A stretch of 64,000 bases of DNA from Ichthyophis bannanicus (lineage: Eukaryota; Chordata; Amphibia; Gymnophiona; Ichthyophiidae), in the NCBI GenBank assembly GCA_033557465.1, contig CM066037.1, positions 520,916,686 to 520,980,685 on the forward strand. Direction: 5' to 3'. The position numbers and the translations under genes were made by a program. Shown in pieces: positions 42,263 through 54,240 of this stretch (its first letter is position 1; each line of letters opens with the position of its first letter). A model generated the notes under the pieces. The model searched no databases. It saw nothing but the letters and a program-made list of their open reading frames with translations, and was not told the DNA's origin.

Positions 42263-43258
42263 GTCCCTCTTCATCTCCTGGTGAAGATCGGGGACATATT
42301 GCTGGCATCGCGCAAGGACTCAACCAGGAGGGGTTTACGCCTTCAAGTGGCGTCGGTTCTCAGTGTGCTGCTCGGAGATGTGGGCCGACTCGTTCTCTTG
42401 CCCCACCCACTTGGTCCTGCAGTACTTACTCCATCTCTCACAGGCAAGCCTGAAGCCCAACTCTGTCAGTTGAAGGAGGACCCCTCTCGGGCCAGCCGCT
42501 GGTTTCCCGCTTCATGCGCAGGCTGCTTATCTCCAGACTCTCCATCTGACCACCTCTGGCGGAGTGGGATCTCAACGTTGTCCCCACATGGCTAACCCAA
42601 CCGCCCTTCGTGCCGATGGCATCCTGCTCTCTTCGGCACCTTTCCTGGAAGGTGATTTTTCTAATACCCTCACCTCGGCCCGGAGGGTCAGTGAGCTTCA
42701 GGCCCTGATGGCTGACGCTCCCTACATGAGATTCTACGGGAACCGGGTGGTTCTCCAAACTCACCCTGTTTCTCTCAAAGGATGTCTTGGATTTTCACCT
42801 CAACCAGGTGATAGTGCTGCCAACCTTCTTTCCGAAGCCCCACACTGACCAGGCGTTGGCGATCCTCCACACCTTTGACTGTAGGAGGGCTCTCTCCTTC
42901 TACCTACAGCACACGCAGGCCCACTGCAGATCCGAACGGCTCTGTCTCCTACGACCCTGCCCGTTTGGGGTGTACGGTCACCAAGCAGACCCCCCCCCCC
43001 TCCCTCTGTGTGGCAGATTGCATCGCCTTCGCCCAGGCTCAGGCTGGGCTGCCGCTGGACTGTCGAGTCACGGCGCATGGTGTCTGTGTGAGGGCAGCAT
43101 CCGGTGGCACATCTGTGCTTTGTGCCCCGGTGGACATTTGCCGAGCAGCAACCTGGTCCTCAGCTAACACCTTCATGATGCATTACTGCCTGGAGAGGGA
43201 GTCCTGCTGGGACAGTGCCTTCAGCCAAGCCGAACTCCATAATCTGTTTGGGGTTTAG
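42230..43258 (+). pseudogene. DIRS-G tyrosine recombinase, decayed
   Basis: Pieces in several frames: LASRKDSTRRGLRLQVASVL, TSARRVSELQALMADAPYMR (first Arg), HLNQVIVLPTFFPKPH, VADCIAFAQAQAGLPLD, VTAHGVCVRAASG (the HxxR spacing is altered by an insertion), DICRAATWSS and FMMHYCLERES (Tyr). Ends NLFGV at 43258. Confidence 0.8.
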
Positions 43259-43405
43259 GCAACTCTGACCCTTCTTCTGCAGCTACCGGGAGTGTGGTCT
43301 TCCTGGGATCTGGGGTCCTCGGGTTGTCTTTGGTTATCAGTGTCTGCTCACGGCTCGCCGTGGCACCTTCTACGGGTCCTTGGTAGCCTGTAGCTGGGGA
43401 TTCCC

Positions 43406-43493
43406 TTATGTGAGGACTGACTTCCTGCTTGTTCCTGGAGAAAGTGTGGTTACTCAACTGTGTTCTCCAGGGACAGCAGGAATCAGTCTTCAC
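43406..43493 (+). repeat. DIRS-G ICR, palindrome lost
   Basis: Both junction halves are present, but the right-end half reads TTACTCAACTGTGTTCTCC, lacking about 9 bp of CACCTGTAACAGGTG. Confidence 0.8.
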
Positions 43494-43566
43494 AACCCAC
43501 CCACCTCCCCTAGGAGTTGCCCATTCTTTTTTTGAATTTTTTATCCTTTGCCTGAGCTATGTCATC

Positions 43567-43751
43567 TGACTGATCAAGATGGCACCCTTGGGTGGGAAGG
43601 GGACCACGCATGTATGGTGGCATTCCCAAAGTCTTTCTTTGAAAGCTGGGGAAATGCTCTGCGTAGGCTCCGGTGCTGACATCACCCATATATGAGGACT
43701 GATTCCTGCTGTCCCTGGAGAACACCTGTTACAGGTGAGTAACCATGCTTT
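43567..43751 (+). repeat. DIRS-G right ITR with extension
   Basis: Inverted match of 38102-38260. The extension keeps CACCTGTTACAGGTGAGTAAC. Confidence 0.85.
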
Positions 43752-43822
43752 CTCCATTGTCCATGTTGGGGGCTTACAATTCGGAGTAGACCACTGACAT
43801 GATGTGGGGGTTTTCTGCTGTT
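43752..43822. other. 71-bp spacer between DIRS-G and DIRS-I
   Basis: Non-coding; possibly part of the element H interior. Confidence 0.4.
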
Positions 43823-43981
43823 CTCCAGGACCAAGCAGGAAGTCAGTCCTCACTTATGGGCGACATCGATGCTGATGGAGCCCCCGTGCGGAGCATTTCC
43901 CCAGCTTTCAAAGAAAGCCTTTGGGAATACTGCACGCATGCGCGGTCCCCTTCCTGCCTAAAGGTGCCATCTTGCTCAGTC
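43823..43981 (+). repeat. DIRS-I left ITR
   Basis: CTCCAGGACCAAGCAGGAAG start, with ACGCATGCGCGG inside. Pairs with 49366-49520. Confidence 0.9.
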
Positions 43982-44232
43982 TTTCTTTTTCCGTGGAGCC
44001 CATTGGATGCCCGTCCGTGTCACCCAGAAAAGTTGATGTTTTTTCTTGTGATTACTTCGCCCTTTTCTCCGGATTCGATGCCGGTTCCCCTTCCCGCCGG
44101 GTTTGGTACACCGGTATCGAGCCTGTCGTCTATTTTTTCGGTTTTTGCCCTTCATGGCTGGCGTTCGCACCCTTTTTTGCCTTTTCCCTGGAAAGCCGGT
44201 CCTTTGACCTCACGGGGGCCCTTTTTTCCCCG

Positions 44233-46127
44233 ATGGCTTCCAGTGGTTTCAAAAAGTGTGATCGGTGCAAGAAACTGATGTCTCTCACCGACACACACGA
44301 CTGCTGCCTTTGGTGCCTAGGCCCAGATCATGATCCTATGATCTGTGGCCCGTGTGGCAAGATGTCCACCAAGGCACTCCAAAGCCGTCAGCATCAGAAA
44401 GAGAGGATTTTCTCGGACTCTGCCTCTGGCCGGGCCCGGACCTCATCTGAGGCCTCGACGTCTCGGGAGTCTGATCCCGAGCATCGCCGGGGCTCCTCGG
44501 ACAGGGGGTCCCCCGATCGGGAACATAAGAGGAAGAAACGGCTCGTGAGGGCGGCGTCGGAAGAGGTCCCTGGTCCCTCGAGAGCCAGGTCTAAGACCCC
44601 CGACCGCCGTCCCGGGCCCTTGGAGCAGGAGAAGCCATCAAAAATGCCTCGCATAGAGCCGGAACCCGTCGGACACGTAAGTCCTGTAGTCCTCGTGGAC
44701 TCTCCTCCGAGGGAGCAGACGTCGGGCCCGGCGCTGCCGGAGCCCGAGTCGGTGGCTGCTGAGTCTCCTGAGCTTGGACTCAGGCCGACAGCCTTGGAGT
44801 GCAGACTGTCTGCCTTCATAGATCAGCAGCGGGTACTGATGGCCAGCCTCGCTGGTGTATCTGCCCCGACCACCGGGACATCGACGTCGAAGTCGACCCC
44901 GGAGACCGAACCGATACTCGAGACCATGAAGGCTCGAAGTCGTCCTCGGTCACGGTCACCCTCGACCTCCCACTCGGAACAGAGGGCGTCGGGGTGGGTG
45001 CCACCAAGACCCGCGCAGTCAGAGCCCCCCGACGACTCTTCGGATGAGTCCGCATGGGAGACGGAGGACGAGGAGTCCCCCCGATACTTTTCGGACTCAG
45101 TGCGTCCCTTTGGACTCACTGCAGTCCGAGCCCCGGAGTAGGTCTCCACCGGAGGACACCAGGTTCTCGGAATTCGTCAGGGACATGGCCAAGGCGTTGG
45201 CGGTTCCCGTAGACCCCGAGGAGGAGCTTCGAGCCGAGGAGCTCGAGGCCTTCCAGTATGACTCTCCTCCGAAGGAGGCCTTTACTGTGCCGGTCCCTCC
45301 GATGCTGGAACGGCTCCTCTTCCGGATGTGGGAGGCACCGGTCTTGGCGCCAGTTTTAAGCAAGCGGGTCGATTCTATCTATCGACTCCGTAAGAGCCCT
45401 GGATTCCAGAAGGCACAGCTGCCGCACCATTCCATGGTGGTGGAATCGGCCATGCATCGTCTCAAGAGCCAGAAGATGCACTCCGCGGTGCCTCCCGGCA
45501 GGTAGGCCCGGAACCTGAATGCTTTCGGCAGAAAGTGCTTCCAGGGCTCGATGCTTGCTTGCCGTGTCCAGTCCTACCCAGCTGTATATGGGCATGTACT
45601 TACGAGACCTGGCGAAAGAGATTGCCGGGTTCTCTGCTGGCCTCTCCGGGGAACCTTTGCAGAGGTTCCAGACTTTGTCCTCAGGAATCCGGGACTGCTC
45701 GAAGTTCATGTCCCGAGCAGCCTAAGATGGCTTCGAGGCTTCGGCTCGTGTAACGGCAGCCGGCATCGGAGCCCGACGCCAGGCATGGCTGCAGTCATCA
45801 GACTTCGAGCCCTGGGTGCAAGACAAGTTGGTCGATGTCCCTTGCCGAGGTGAAAACCTTTTTGGCAAACCCATGGCCGAGAATGTGGCTGAGCTCGAAA
45901 CTGAGCACCTGACTAGGACAAGGCTGTCCAGAAAAACTTCTGCCCCTTCTCACAAAAAGGGCTCGGGTAAAAAGCCCTTTTACCCAAGGAAGGCAGCTAC
46001 CTACAAACCTTTCCCTCAGTACCAGGCCTCCCCAGCTCGTCAGCAGGCCAAGGGGCAGGGACATGGGCCCCGTAGGCAGAAGACCCCCAAGCCTCTGGCT
46101 CCTGCTCAGCAGGGAGGAGGTTTTTGA
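44233..46127 (+). pseudogene. DIRS-I gag, broken
   Basis: ATG 44233 gives MASSGFKKCDRCKKLMSLTD, then the THDCCLWCLGPDH cluster and CGPCGKMS. A frameshift near 45085, a TAG stop at 45503-45505 (where related copies have a Gly or Glu codon), frameshifts near 45580 and a TAA at about 45724 break it. The conserved block KSPGFQKAQLPHHSMVVES and the ending APAQQGGGF are present. The stop is TTT-TGA-C (46122-46128). Confidence 0.85.
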
Positions 46128-46128
46128 C
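46122..46128 (+). promoter_or_regulatory. Candidate +1 recoding site, DIRS-I
   Basis: TTT TGA C at the gag end, with RT open in the +1 frame. Confidence 0.4.
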
Positions 46129-48034
46129 TCCCACAGCATAGCCTTTCCACCTCTGCTGCCCCATTCCCGCACAGGTTGTCTAGCCCTGTTTGCCCACAGG
46201 TGGCCACCCATTACAGGGGATGCTTGGGTATTGAGCATAGTCAACAGAGGCTATATGCTCCATTTCCAGCAGTTGCCCCCTGCCTACTTCCCAGGAGAGC
46301 CTCTAAGGCCTCCTCTACACACAGACCTCCTCCTTCAAGAACTTCCAAGGTCTGCTTCTGGACAAGGCGGTGGAGCCTGTACCTCCTCGCCTGCAGGGGC
46401 ACGGTTTCTACTCCCAGGTACTCCCTCGTGCCAAAGAGAACCGGTGGCCTCAGGCCTATTCTAGACCTCAGGAACCTCAACAACTTCTTGGAGAAAGAAA
46501 AGTTCAAGATGCTTATTCTTGGAACACTTCTGCCCTACCTCCAGCGGGGAGATTGGCTATGCTCCTTAGATCTCAAGGATGCGTACACTCACATCCTCAT
46601 TCATCCAGACCACAAAAAGTACCTCAGGTTCATTGTGGGAGGAAACCAATACCAGAACAGAGTCCTGCCTTTTGGCCTAACCTCCGCCCCAAGGGTCTTT
46701 ACAAAGTGCCTGGCTGTGGTGGCGGCCTACTTGAGTACTCAAGGTGTTTTTGTCTTCCCCTACTTGGACGACTGGCTCATCAGGGGTCAGACTTACCAGG
46801 AGGCCAGGCAAGCCACCTTTCGAACTGTATCACTCCAACACCTAGGCTTTGTCATAAACTTCGCAAAGTCCACTTTGCTCCCCTCCCAGAACCTAGAGTT
46901 CATAGGGACGCGGCTGGACTCTCTGCAAGCAAGGGCTTACTTGCCAGAAGACAGGGCACAAAGGCTCATGGAGTTGGCATCCCGGTTTCTCAGCATGACA
47001 AGGGTTTCTGCCCGACTCTGTCTACAGCTCCTAGGCCACATGGCGTCGACAGTACATGTGACCCCCAATGCTCGCCTCCACATGAGGCCTGCACAGTGAT
47101 GCCTCAGAACTCAGTGGAAGCAAGCCACAGGGAGCCGAACAGACAAGGTAAGGGTGTCCAAACCCTTCCTGAATTCCCTGCAGTGGTGGCTCCACCCCCC
47201 CACCCCCCCCACTTCAGGGGGTGCCTTTTCAGGTGCCTGTCCCCACAGTGGTGTTGACAGATGCCTCCTTGCAGGGCTGGGGTGCACATTGTCTGGGCTG
47301 GTGCACTCAAGGCCTATGGTCTCCATTGGAGGCCACGCAACATATCAACCTACGAGAACTTCGGGCTATCCGTTTAGCCCTCAAGACTTTTTCTCACTTA
47401 GGCTCACCAGTCTGTTCTGGTTCAGACAGACAATCAAGTGGCCATGTTCTGTGTGAACAAACAGGGAGGCACTGGGTCCAGGCCCCTGTGTCAGGAGGCA
47501 CAGGCCCTGTGTTCCTTTGCGCTCAGGCACAACATGTTTCTCAAAGCTGTGTATCTCCCTGGGCCGGAGAACTTCCTGGTGGACAGGTTAAGCAGTATTC
47601 TGCAGCCCCACGAGTGGCGACTGCACCCATTGGTGGTTCAGAAAATTTTCCTGAAATGGGGACTTCCATCCATGGATCTCTTTGCCAGTCCCCTGAATCA
47701 CCAGCTACCCAGGTTCTGTTCCATGCAACCGCACCCCCTGAGGTTAGCAGTGGATGCCTTCCTGATTTCTTGGTCCCAGGGCCTACTATATGCGTTTCCT
47801 CCCACACCTCTGGTGACCCGAACTTTGTTCAAGATTCTAAGGGACAAGGCCTCGGTGCTTCTGGTAGCTCCCAGATGGCCGAGGCAGCCCTGGTTCCCAC
47901 TTCTGCTTCAATTAGCAGCGGAAACACCACTATCTCTGGGGTTGCAACCCGATCTTCTCTCTCAGGATCAGGGTTCCCTTCTGCACCCCAATCTCAAATC
48001 TCTCAATTTGATGGCCTGGAGGCTGCAAGGGTAG
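46126..48034 (+). pseudogene. DIRS-I RT-RNase H-MT-like, broken
   Basis: RT: FAHRWPPITGDAWVLSIV, then frame changes near 46345 and 46410, then RPILDLRNLNNFLEKEKF, CSLDLKDAYTHILIHPDH, LPFGLTSAPRVFTKC and YLDDWLIRG. Stop at 47097. RNase H: LTDASLQGWGAHC, LRELRAIRLALKTF, a frameshift near 47410, then MFCVNKQGGTG. MT-like: SMDLFASPLNHQLPRF, DAFLISW and YAFPPTPLVTRTL, with the normal stop at 48032-48034. Confidence 0.85.
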
Positions 48035-49107
48035 TGTTGGCTCCCTGGGGCTTGCCTCAGGAAGTGGAAGAGGTGGTCTTGGCCTCTAGAAAGCAATCCA
48101 CCAGGAAAACGTATGCCCTGAAGTGGAGAAGGTTTTCCTTGTGTCAGCAACGCGAGGAAGATCCTTTCGCCTGCACTGTGCCAGTAGTGCTTCAGTACCT
48201 GCTGCACTTGTCCAATCAGGGCCTTAAGTCCAATTCTGTTTGGGTCCACCTCTCTGCTCTGGCAGCTCACCACTCTCTGGTGGAAGGACACTTTGTCAGT
48301 TCACCCCTTGGTGCCCAGATTTCTCAGAGGCTTGCTATTGCTCAAGCCTCCTCTCCGTCCACCGGCCCCTGAGTGGGAGTTGAATGTGGTCTTGCAGCAA
48401 CTGACTCGCCCACCTTTTGAGCCGATGGCTACATGTCCTCTCCGCTTCCTTTCTTGTAAGACTCTCTTCCTGGTGGCCCTGACCTCGGCCAGGAGGGTGA
48501 GTGAGCTTCAAGCCCTGGTCTGTGACAGGCCATACACTCGCTTCTATAGGAACAGGGTAGTCCTTAGGACTCATCCTAAGTTCCTCCCAAAGGTTGTCTC
48601 CTCTTTCCATCTCAACCAGGAGGTGGTTCTTACAACGTTCTTCCCTAGGCCCCATGCCAGCCAGGCTGAGACAGTCCTGCATACCCTGGACTGTAGGAGG
48701 GCCTTATCCTTCTACCTTGAACGTACGCGGGGCATAGGCGGGCTACTCGGCTCTTCGTATCTTTTGACCCTAATAATTTGGGGTTACCTGCCTCCAAGCG
48801 TACCTTGTCCATCTGGGTGGCTGACTGTATCACCTGGGCTTACAGGGCAGCTAACCTTCCCTTGCAGGGTCAGGTCACGGCCCACCGTGTCAGGGCAGTG
48901 GCTGCCTCAGTGGCTCATCTCCGCTCTGTACCGTTGGCAGACATCTGCAGGGCTGCAACTTGGTCCTCAAGCCAGACCTTTGCGGCCCATTACTGCCTGA
49001 AGAGGGAGTCCCGTAGGGACAGTGCTTTCGGTCAGGCAGTGCTTCGGAATCTCTTTAGGCAATTCCAGCCCTCTGGTTGGGCTACTGGTGGGGGTATGTT
49101 TCAGTGA
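48000..49107 (+). pseudogene. DIRS-I tyrosine recombinase, frameshifted
   Basis: LASRKQSTRKTYALKWRRF and NSVWVHLSALAAHHS, then frame changes near 48310 and 48735. Catalytic positions remain: TSARRVSELQAL, VTAHRVRAVAAS, DICRAATWSS and FAAHYCLKRES. The normal end NLFxV is lost through a small deletion near 49058, so the frame runs on to 49107. Confidence 0.85.
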
Positions 49108-49186
49108 AATCCTTCCTCTGATGCTGCGGCTAGAGGGAGCTCATTTTTCAGCTCTGGTTCCCCAGTAGCCTGAAGCTGGGGAGTCC

Positions 49187-49281
49187 CATAAGTGAGGACT
49201 GACTTCCTGCTTGGTCCTGGAGAAAGAGTAGTTACTCACTTGTAACAGGTGTTCTCCAGGAGCAGCAGGAATCAGTCCTCA
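49187..49281 (+). repeat. DIRS-I ICR
   Basis: Complement of the left end joined to complement of the right end, with CTTGTAACAGGTG (one change in the palindrome). Confidence 0.85.
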
Positions 49282-49365
49282 CAACCCACCCTCCTCCCCT
49301 GGGAGTTGCAGTTGTACATAGTTTATTTTTACATTTTTTGTGCTGTCTTTTAGCTATGTCATATG

Positions 49366-49550
49366 ACTGAGCAAGATGGCACCTTTAGGCGGGAAGGGGA
49401 CCGTGCATGCGTGCAGTATTCCCAAAGGCTTTCTTTGAAAGCTGGGGAAATGCTTCGCATGGGGGCTCCATTGGCATCGATGTCGCCCATAAGTGAGGAC
49501 TGATTCCTGCTGCTCCTTGAGAACACCTGTTACAGGTGAGTAACTACTCT
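49366..49550 (+). repeat. DIRS-I right ITR with extension
   Basis: Inverted match of 43823-43981 plus CACCTGTTACAGGTGAGTAAC. Confidence 0.9.
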
Positions 49551-49790
49551 TTTTCTACTTGCGCTAGTAGCATTTTCTCCTATTGCATAATTGGTGGTCA
49601 CACGGTCAGTATGTATGCGTGTTCTGCCCAAGCAGCTCCAACATGCATGCCTACCCTAGCACCTGTAATGCGTGCTGCAGTAAAAGCACAGTTAAGGCAT
49701 TCCTTCAGGCCACCACACCTTTAGCACGCACTGTTGGGATACTTGCCTTAACTCTTATGTCGTTTTCCAGGAATCGTTTGGCTTGTGGGA
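49551..49790. other. Spacer before DIRS-J
   Basis: No motif recognised. It could be H interior or host DNA. The border with J is approximate because J lacks a left ITR. Confidence 0.35.
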
Positions 49791-50978
49791 ACTCTTCCCA
49801 TGCCATCTCTGGCTGGAATTGACAAAGCGGTACCGGGTCACCTCGGTACTGACTTCGATCGGTACCGGGATCGTGCTTTGCAAGAGCATCGGGATCAGGA
49901 ATACTTTGATTCCTCCGATTCCGAAGACTCTGACAATTCTGCTGACACTAGAGGGTTTCTCTTAGAAGATCCCTCTTCTCCCCAACGCAGAATGTCACCT
50001 CCAGAGGACGTTATTTCAGGATTTCATCCGTGATATGGCCAAGGGTCTTTCAATCACAGTAGCTCCTGAAGACGAACCCAGAGCAAAGGAATTGGAAATT
50101 CTCCAATATCCTAAAGCTCCTAAGGAGGCAGCCACTCTGCCTATCCATGAAATTCTGCATAGCTTGATGCTCAGAATGTGGGAGACATCTCTGACTACTT
50201 CTCCTCACTCTAGGAGACTTGATACTATGTATCGAGTTCCACCATGTCCTGGATTTCAGAAAACTCAGCTGCCACACCATTCTATGGTAGTGGAATCAGC
50301 CATGCGTAGGATGAAAAGTGCAGAGAGGCATGCATCCAATCCTCCAGGACGTGAATGCAGGACTCTGGATGCTTTTGGACCCAGAACATTTCAAGCTTCT
50401 ATGCTTTCAGCTAGGATCAGTTCATATATCCTATATATGGGAATGTTCCTCAAGGAAGTTACTGGAGACTTGGAACTTATGAGCCCATTTCTCCCAGATA
50501 AGAGACAAGATTTTCTTGCTCTAGTTAAGCATGCTCAGAATGTCTCCAAGTTTGTCAATCGTGCAGCCTTTACTTCGAATGCATCAGCAGAACTTCTGCT
50601 ATTGCCATTGGCGCACAACGGATTGCCTGGCTACAGGCATCAGACTTGGAGACTTGGGTACAGGACAAGTTAGGCAACATTCCTTGCACGGGGGAGAATC
50701 TCTTCGGCAAGAACTGGCAGGAGAAGGCTAACGAGTTAGATGCTGACAATTCTAACTTAGATAGATTGTCAAAGTCTACAGCCACTCCAGCCAAAAGAAA
50801 GCCTTATAAAAAAAAAAACCCCTCTTTTAGCAAAAAGAGGAAGTTTTATCCTTCCTATACCCAGCAGAGTCAGACTCCAGGTCAGGTTGCCCAAAAGGGA
50901 CAAACTAGACAGCAAAAGAAATCAAAAGGTCCGAGAGCCCAACCAGCTCTCCAGGTTCAGCCCCCTCAAGGGCTTTGA
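49791..50978 (+). pseudogene. DIRS-J gag, 5' truncated
   Basis: The N-terminal head is absent. The remaining part has DRYRDRALQEHRDQEYFDSS, SPQRRMSPPEDV, a frameshift near 50020, PCPGFQKTQLPHHSMVVES and RTLDAFGPRTFQASML, a frameshift near 50570, then NIPCTGENLFGKNW and a Lys-rich tail. The end is CTT-TGA-C (50973-50979). Confidence 0.8.
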
Positions 50979-50979
50979 C
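50973..50979 (+). promoter_or_regulatory. Candidate +1 recoding site, DIRS-J
   Basis: CTT TGA C, the same heptamer used for +1 frameshifting in bacterial RF2 mRNA, at the gag end. Confidence 0.4.
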
Positions 50980-52860
50980 TCCTTCCTAGAGAGCTTTGCC
51001 TTCCTGCCTCTGAGGGGTCCCCAACCCCCAATATTCTGGGCAGGTTATGCCACTTTGTCAACAGATGGCATCAGATAACAGCAGAAGATTGGACTTTGTC
51101 CATTGTAGGAGAGGGGTACAAGCTTCATTTTCACAGCATGCCCCATCCTACAATTCTAAAGCAATTCAATTCACAAACCTCTGCAGACAATCTGCTAGAT
51201 CATGAGGTCGCCACACTTCTTGCCCAAGGAGCAATAGAGGAAGTACCCATTCTTCAACAGGGTGCAGGGTTCTACTCCCCCTATTTTCTTATTCCAAAGA
51301 AAACAGGAGGACACCGACCCATTCTAGACCTCAGAGAATTGAACAAATATCTGTTTCGAGAGAAATTCAAAATGATTTCTCTAGGAACTCTTCTGCCATA
51401 CCTTCAAAGCCAGGACTGGCTTTGCTCTCTAGACTTAAAGGATGCATACACTCACATTCTCATCCATCCAGATCACAGGAAATTTTTACGTTTCCTTTTC
51501 AGGGGAAGACATTTCCAGTACAGGGTTCTTCCTTTTGGTCTGGCTTCAGCACCAAGGGTATTCACGAAATGCATGGCAGTAGTAGCTGCATTTCTACGAA
51601 CCCTGGGGATTTTCGTCTTCCCTTACTTAGACGACTGGCTCATTCAAGCCCCTACAGTTGCAGAGGCCAGCACTGCACTGTCCCATACAATGCGAATCCT
51701 CCAATACTTGGGATTGGTAATAAACTTCCCGAAATCTCAACTAGTTCCTTCCCAATGCCTGGAATTCATAGGAGCCTGTCTGGATACCAGACAGGTTAGG
51801 GCTTTCCTTCCACAAGCCCGGTGTCTTTGCATAATGCAACTAGCTTCCCAAGCAGCAGGCAAATCCTCCCTCACTGCTCCGGAGCTACTGCAGTTACTGG
51901 GACACATGGCATCCACAGTTCATGTAGTCCCATATGCTCACCTCCACATGCGAGCAGCTCAGTGGACCCTCTTCACACAGTGGAAACAGGCCACAGGTCA
52001 TTTGTCGGACAAAATAACAATCTCTCAACGACTAATTTTGCCCCTCCAATGGTGGCAGTCACTAAAAAAATCTGACAGTGGGGTCTCCTTTCCATCAACC
52101 CCTTTTTCAGGCCACCCTAACAGATGCATCACAGGTGGGTTGGGCAGCACACCTGAATCATCTCTCCATCCAGGGCACCTGGACTCCACAGGAGGTTGGT
52201 TTACACATAAACCTCCTGGAATTAAGAGCTATTTATTTAGCTCTTCGAGTGTTCCACGCCCAGCTCAGCTAAAAGACAGTCCTAGTCCAGACGGACAATC
52301 AGGTAGCCATGTTCTGTGAACAAGCAGGGCGGAACGGGGGCTCTCGTTATGCAACGAAGCTTTACGACTGTGGGCCCTCGCTAGAGAGCATCAAATTCAC
52401 CTTCTAGTGGTATATCCTCCAGGCATTCAAAACCTTTGGGCGGGCAGACAGACTCAGTTGAGTACTGCTGCCTCACGAGTGGTCACTCCACCTAGACCAG
52501 TTGGCAAAGATATTTCATCTCTGGGGCACTCCAGACATAGACCTCTTTGCAAGTCCACTGAATGCCAAACTTCCCCGGTTCTGTTCCAGGATTCCAGCTC
52601 ACAACTGTCAAGCACGGGATGCCTTCCTCCTTCACTGTGGTCAGGACTTCCTTTATGCCTTCCCACCCATTCCCCTTATCCCCAAAACACTCTTCAAGCT
52701 TCAGAGAGACAGAGGTTGCATGATTCTCGTAGCACCACGATGGCCACGCCAAACGTGGTATTCCCTGCTTCTGCATCTTTCTCAAGCGGCACCTCTGGAG
52801 TTAGGGCATGCTCCAGATCTCCTTTCCCAGGAGAACGGGATGCTATGGCACCTGAATTCC
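50977..52860 (+). pseudogene. DIRS-J RT-RNase H-MT-like, broken
   Basis: From 51096 RT is open for about 960 nt: YFLIPKKTGGHRPILDL, CSLDLKDAYTHILIHPDH, LPFGLASAPRVFTKCM and YLDDWLIQAP, with LLGHMASTVHVVPY. Near 52065 the frame slips into the overlapping YR frame. RNase H (TLTDASQVGWAAHL, LELRAIYLALRVF) is cut by small deletions near 52270-52340. The MT-like part from 52501 is DIDLFASPLNAKLPRF, DAFLLHCGQ and YAFPPIPLIPKTL. Confidence 0.85.
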
Positions 52861-53935
52861 CCAGTCCCTGCACCTCACGGCCTGGTTGCTGAAGGCTTAG
52901 ACCTCCAGGATTTCAGCTTGTCCCAGCAGGTAAAAGATATCCTTCAGGCTTCTAGAAAACTTTCCACAAGAAGATCTTATGCCTTCAAGTGGAAACGTTT
53001 TACTATATGGTGCTCCAGGAGGGAATTAAACCCCCTGATCATACCCTTAGAATCGATATTAGAGTATCTCCTTCACTTATCGAATTCTGGTTTAAAGACC
53101 AATTCGGTAAGAGTCCATCTTAGTGCAATTGCAGCTTCTTATAAGCCTCTAAATGGACAACCAATTTCCTCTCATCCACTCCTATCAAGATTTATGAGAG
53201 GCCTTCTATTAACCAAACCTCCCATCAAGCCACCACCGGTGGCATGGGATCTAAATCTAGTTCTCGGGCAGCTCATGAAGCCGCCTTTTGAGCCTTTAGC
53301 CACTACAGCCCTTAAGTTTTTGACCTGGAAGGTCATCTTCCTATTTGCAATCACTTCTGCCTGTTGCATTCATGAATTGCAAGCTTTTAGTGGCTGATCC
53401 TCCTTATACTAAGTTTCATCATGATACGGTTGTTCTCCAAACTCACCCACATTTTATGCCAATGGTGGTTTCACCTTTTCATTTAAATTAATCAATTTAC
53501 CTTCCTGTATTTTTTCCGAGGCCTCACGCCTCTAATGCAGAAAGAAACCTTCATACTTTGGATTGTAAAAGGGCCTTGGCCTTTTACATACAAAGAACAC
53601 AGCAACATAGAAAGTCCTCACAACTTTTTATAGCTTTTGACCCTAGTCATTTGGGACTTCCAGTCTCCAAAAGAACTTTATCCAAATGGATTGCCCAATG
53701 CATATCCTTTACTTATGAGAGTAAGGGTCTTCCTCTTCAGGACAATGTCACAGCTCACAATGTGAGAGCCATGGCAGCTTCTATGGCTAATCTCCACTCT
53801 GTGTCTATCGATGACATTTGTCGAGCAGCCACCTGGGCTTCGGTACACACCTTCACAGCCCACTACTGCCTAGATAAAGCCTCCCGTCGGGATGCCGCCT
53901 TTGGCCAAGCTGTTCTTCAAAAACTCTTTCAAACC
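52835..53935 (+). pseudogene. DIRS-J tyrosine recombinase, broken
   Basis: Open to about 53395: KLSTRRSYAFKWKRFTIWC, NSVRVHLSAIAAS and WDLNLVLGQLMKPPFEPL. The first catalytic Arg region reads TSACCIHELQ, so the conserved Arg pair is lost. After a frameshift the C-terminal part (53558 onward) keeps TAHNVRAMAAS, DICRAATWAS and FTAHYCLD. Confidence 0.85.
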
Positions 53936-54058
53936 TCAACCAACTCCTACCCACCAACCCTGGTGAGCTGCCAGAGATCCATGGGAGGAAGGATTCTCAC
54001 CTTCGACGGTGGCATCTTCCTGGGGCTATCTCCCTGGCATATTCAGCTAGGGAGTCCC

Positions 54059-54155
54059 CATATGTGAGGACTACATTCCTGCTTGTTCCTGGAGATAGCG
54101 TAGTTACTCATCTGTAACAGGTGATCTCCAGGAACAGCAGGAATTTAGTCCTCAC
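54059..54155 (+). repeat. DIRS-J ICR
   Basis: Junction copy with TCTGTAACAGGTGATCTCC; one change in the palindrome. Confidence 0.85.
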
Positions 54156-54240
54156 AACCCACCCACCTCCCCTAGGAGTTGTCTCTCTCTCACTTTGTCT
54201 CTTTCCTTTCTTCCTCTGTCCTTTCACTCAGCTACAAACT

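Larger units (their letters stand above)
38102..43751 (+). mobile_element. DIRS-G, clade I, full length, decayed
   Basis: All parts are recognisable, but the genes carry many substitutions, stops and frameshifts, more than any other clade I copy here. CpG-rich words of the ITR have decayed (for example GATGTTGGCACCGACTGAGCC). It is probably the oldest clade I insertion in the window. It abuts DIRS-F. Confidence 0.85.
43823..49550 (+). mobile_element. DIRS-I, clade I, full length, moderately decayed
   Basis: Complete structure of 5.7 kb. Each gene has a few frameshifts or stops. Close to K and B in sequence, and used here as the empty-site reference for the insertions in K. Confidence 0.9.
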
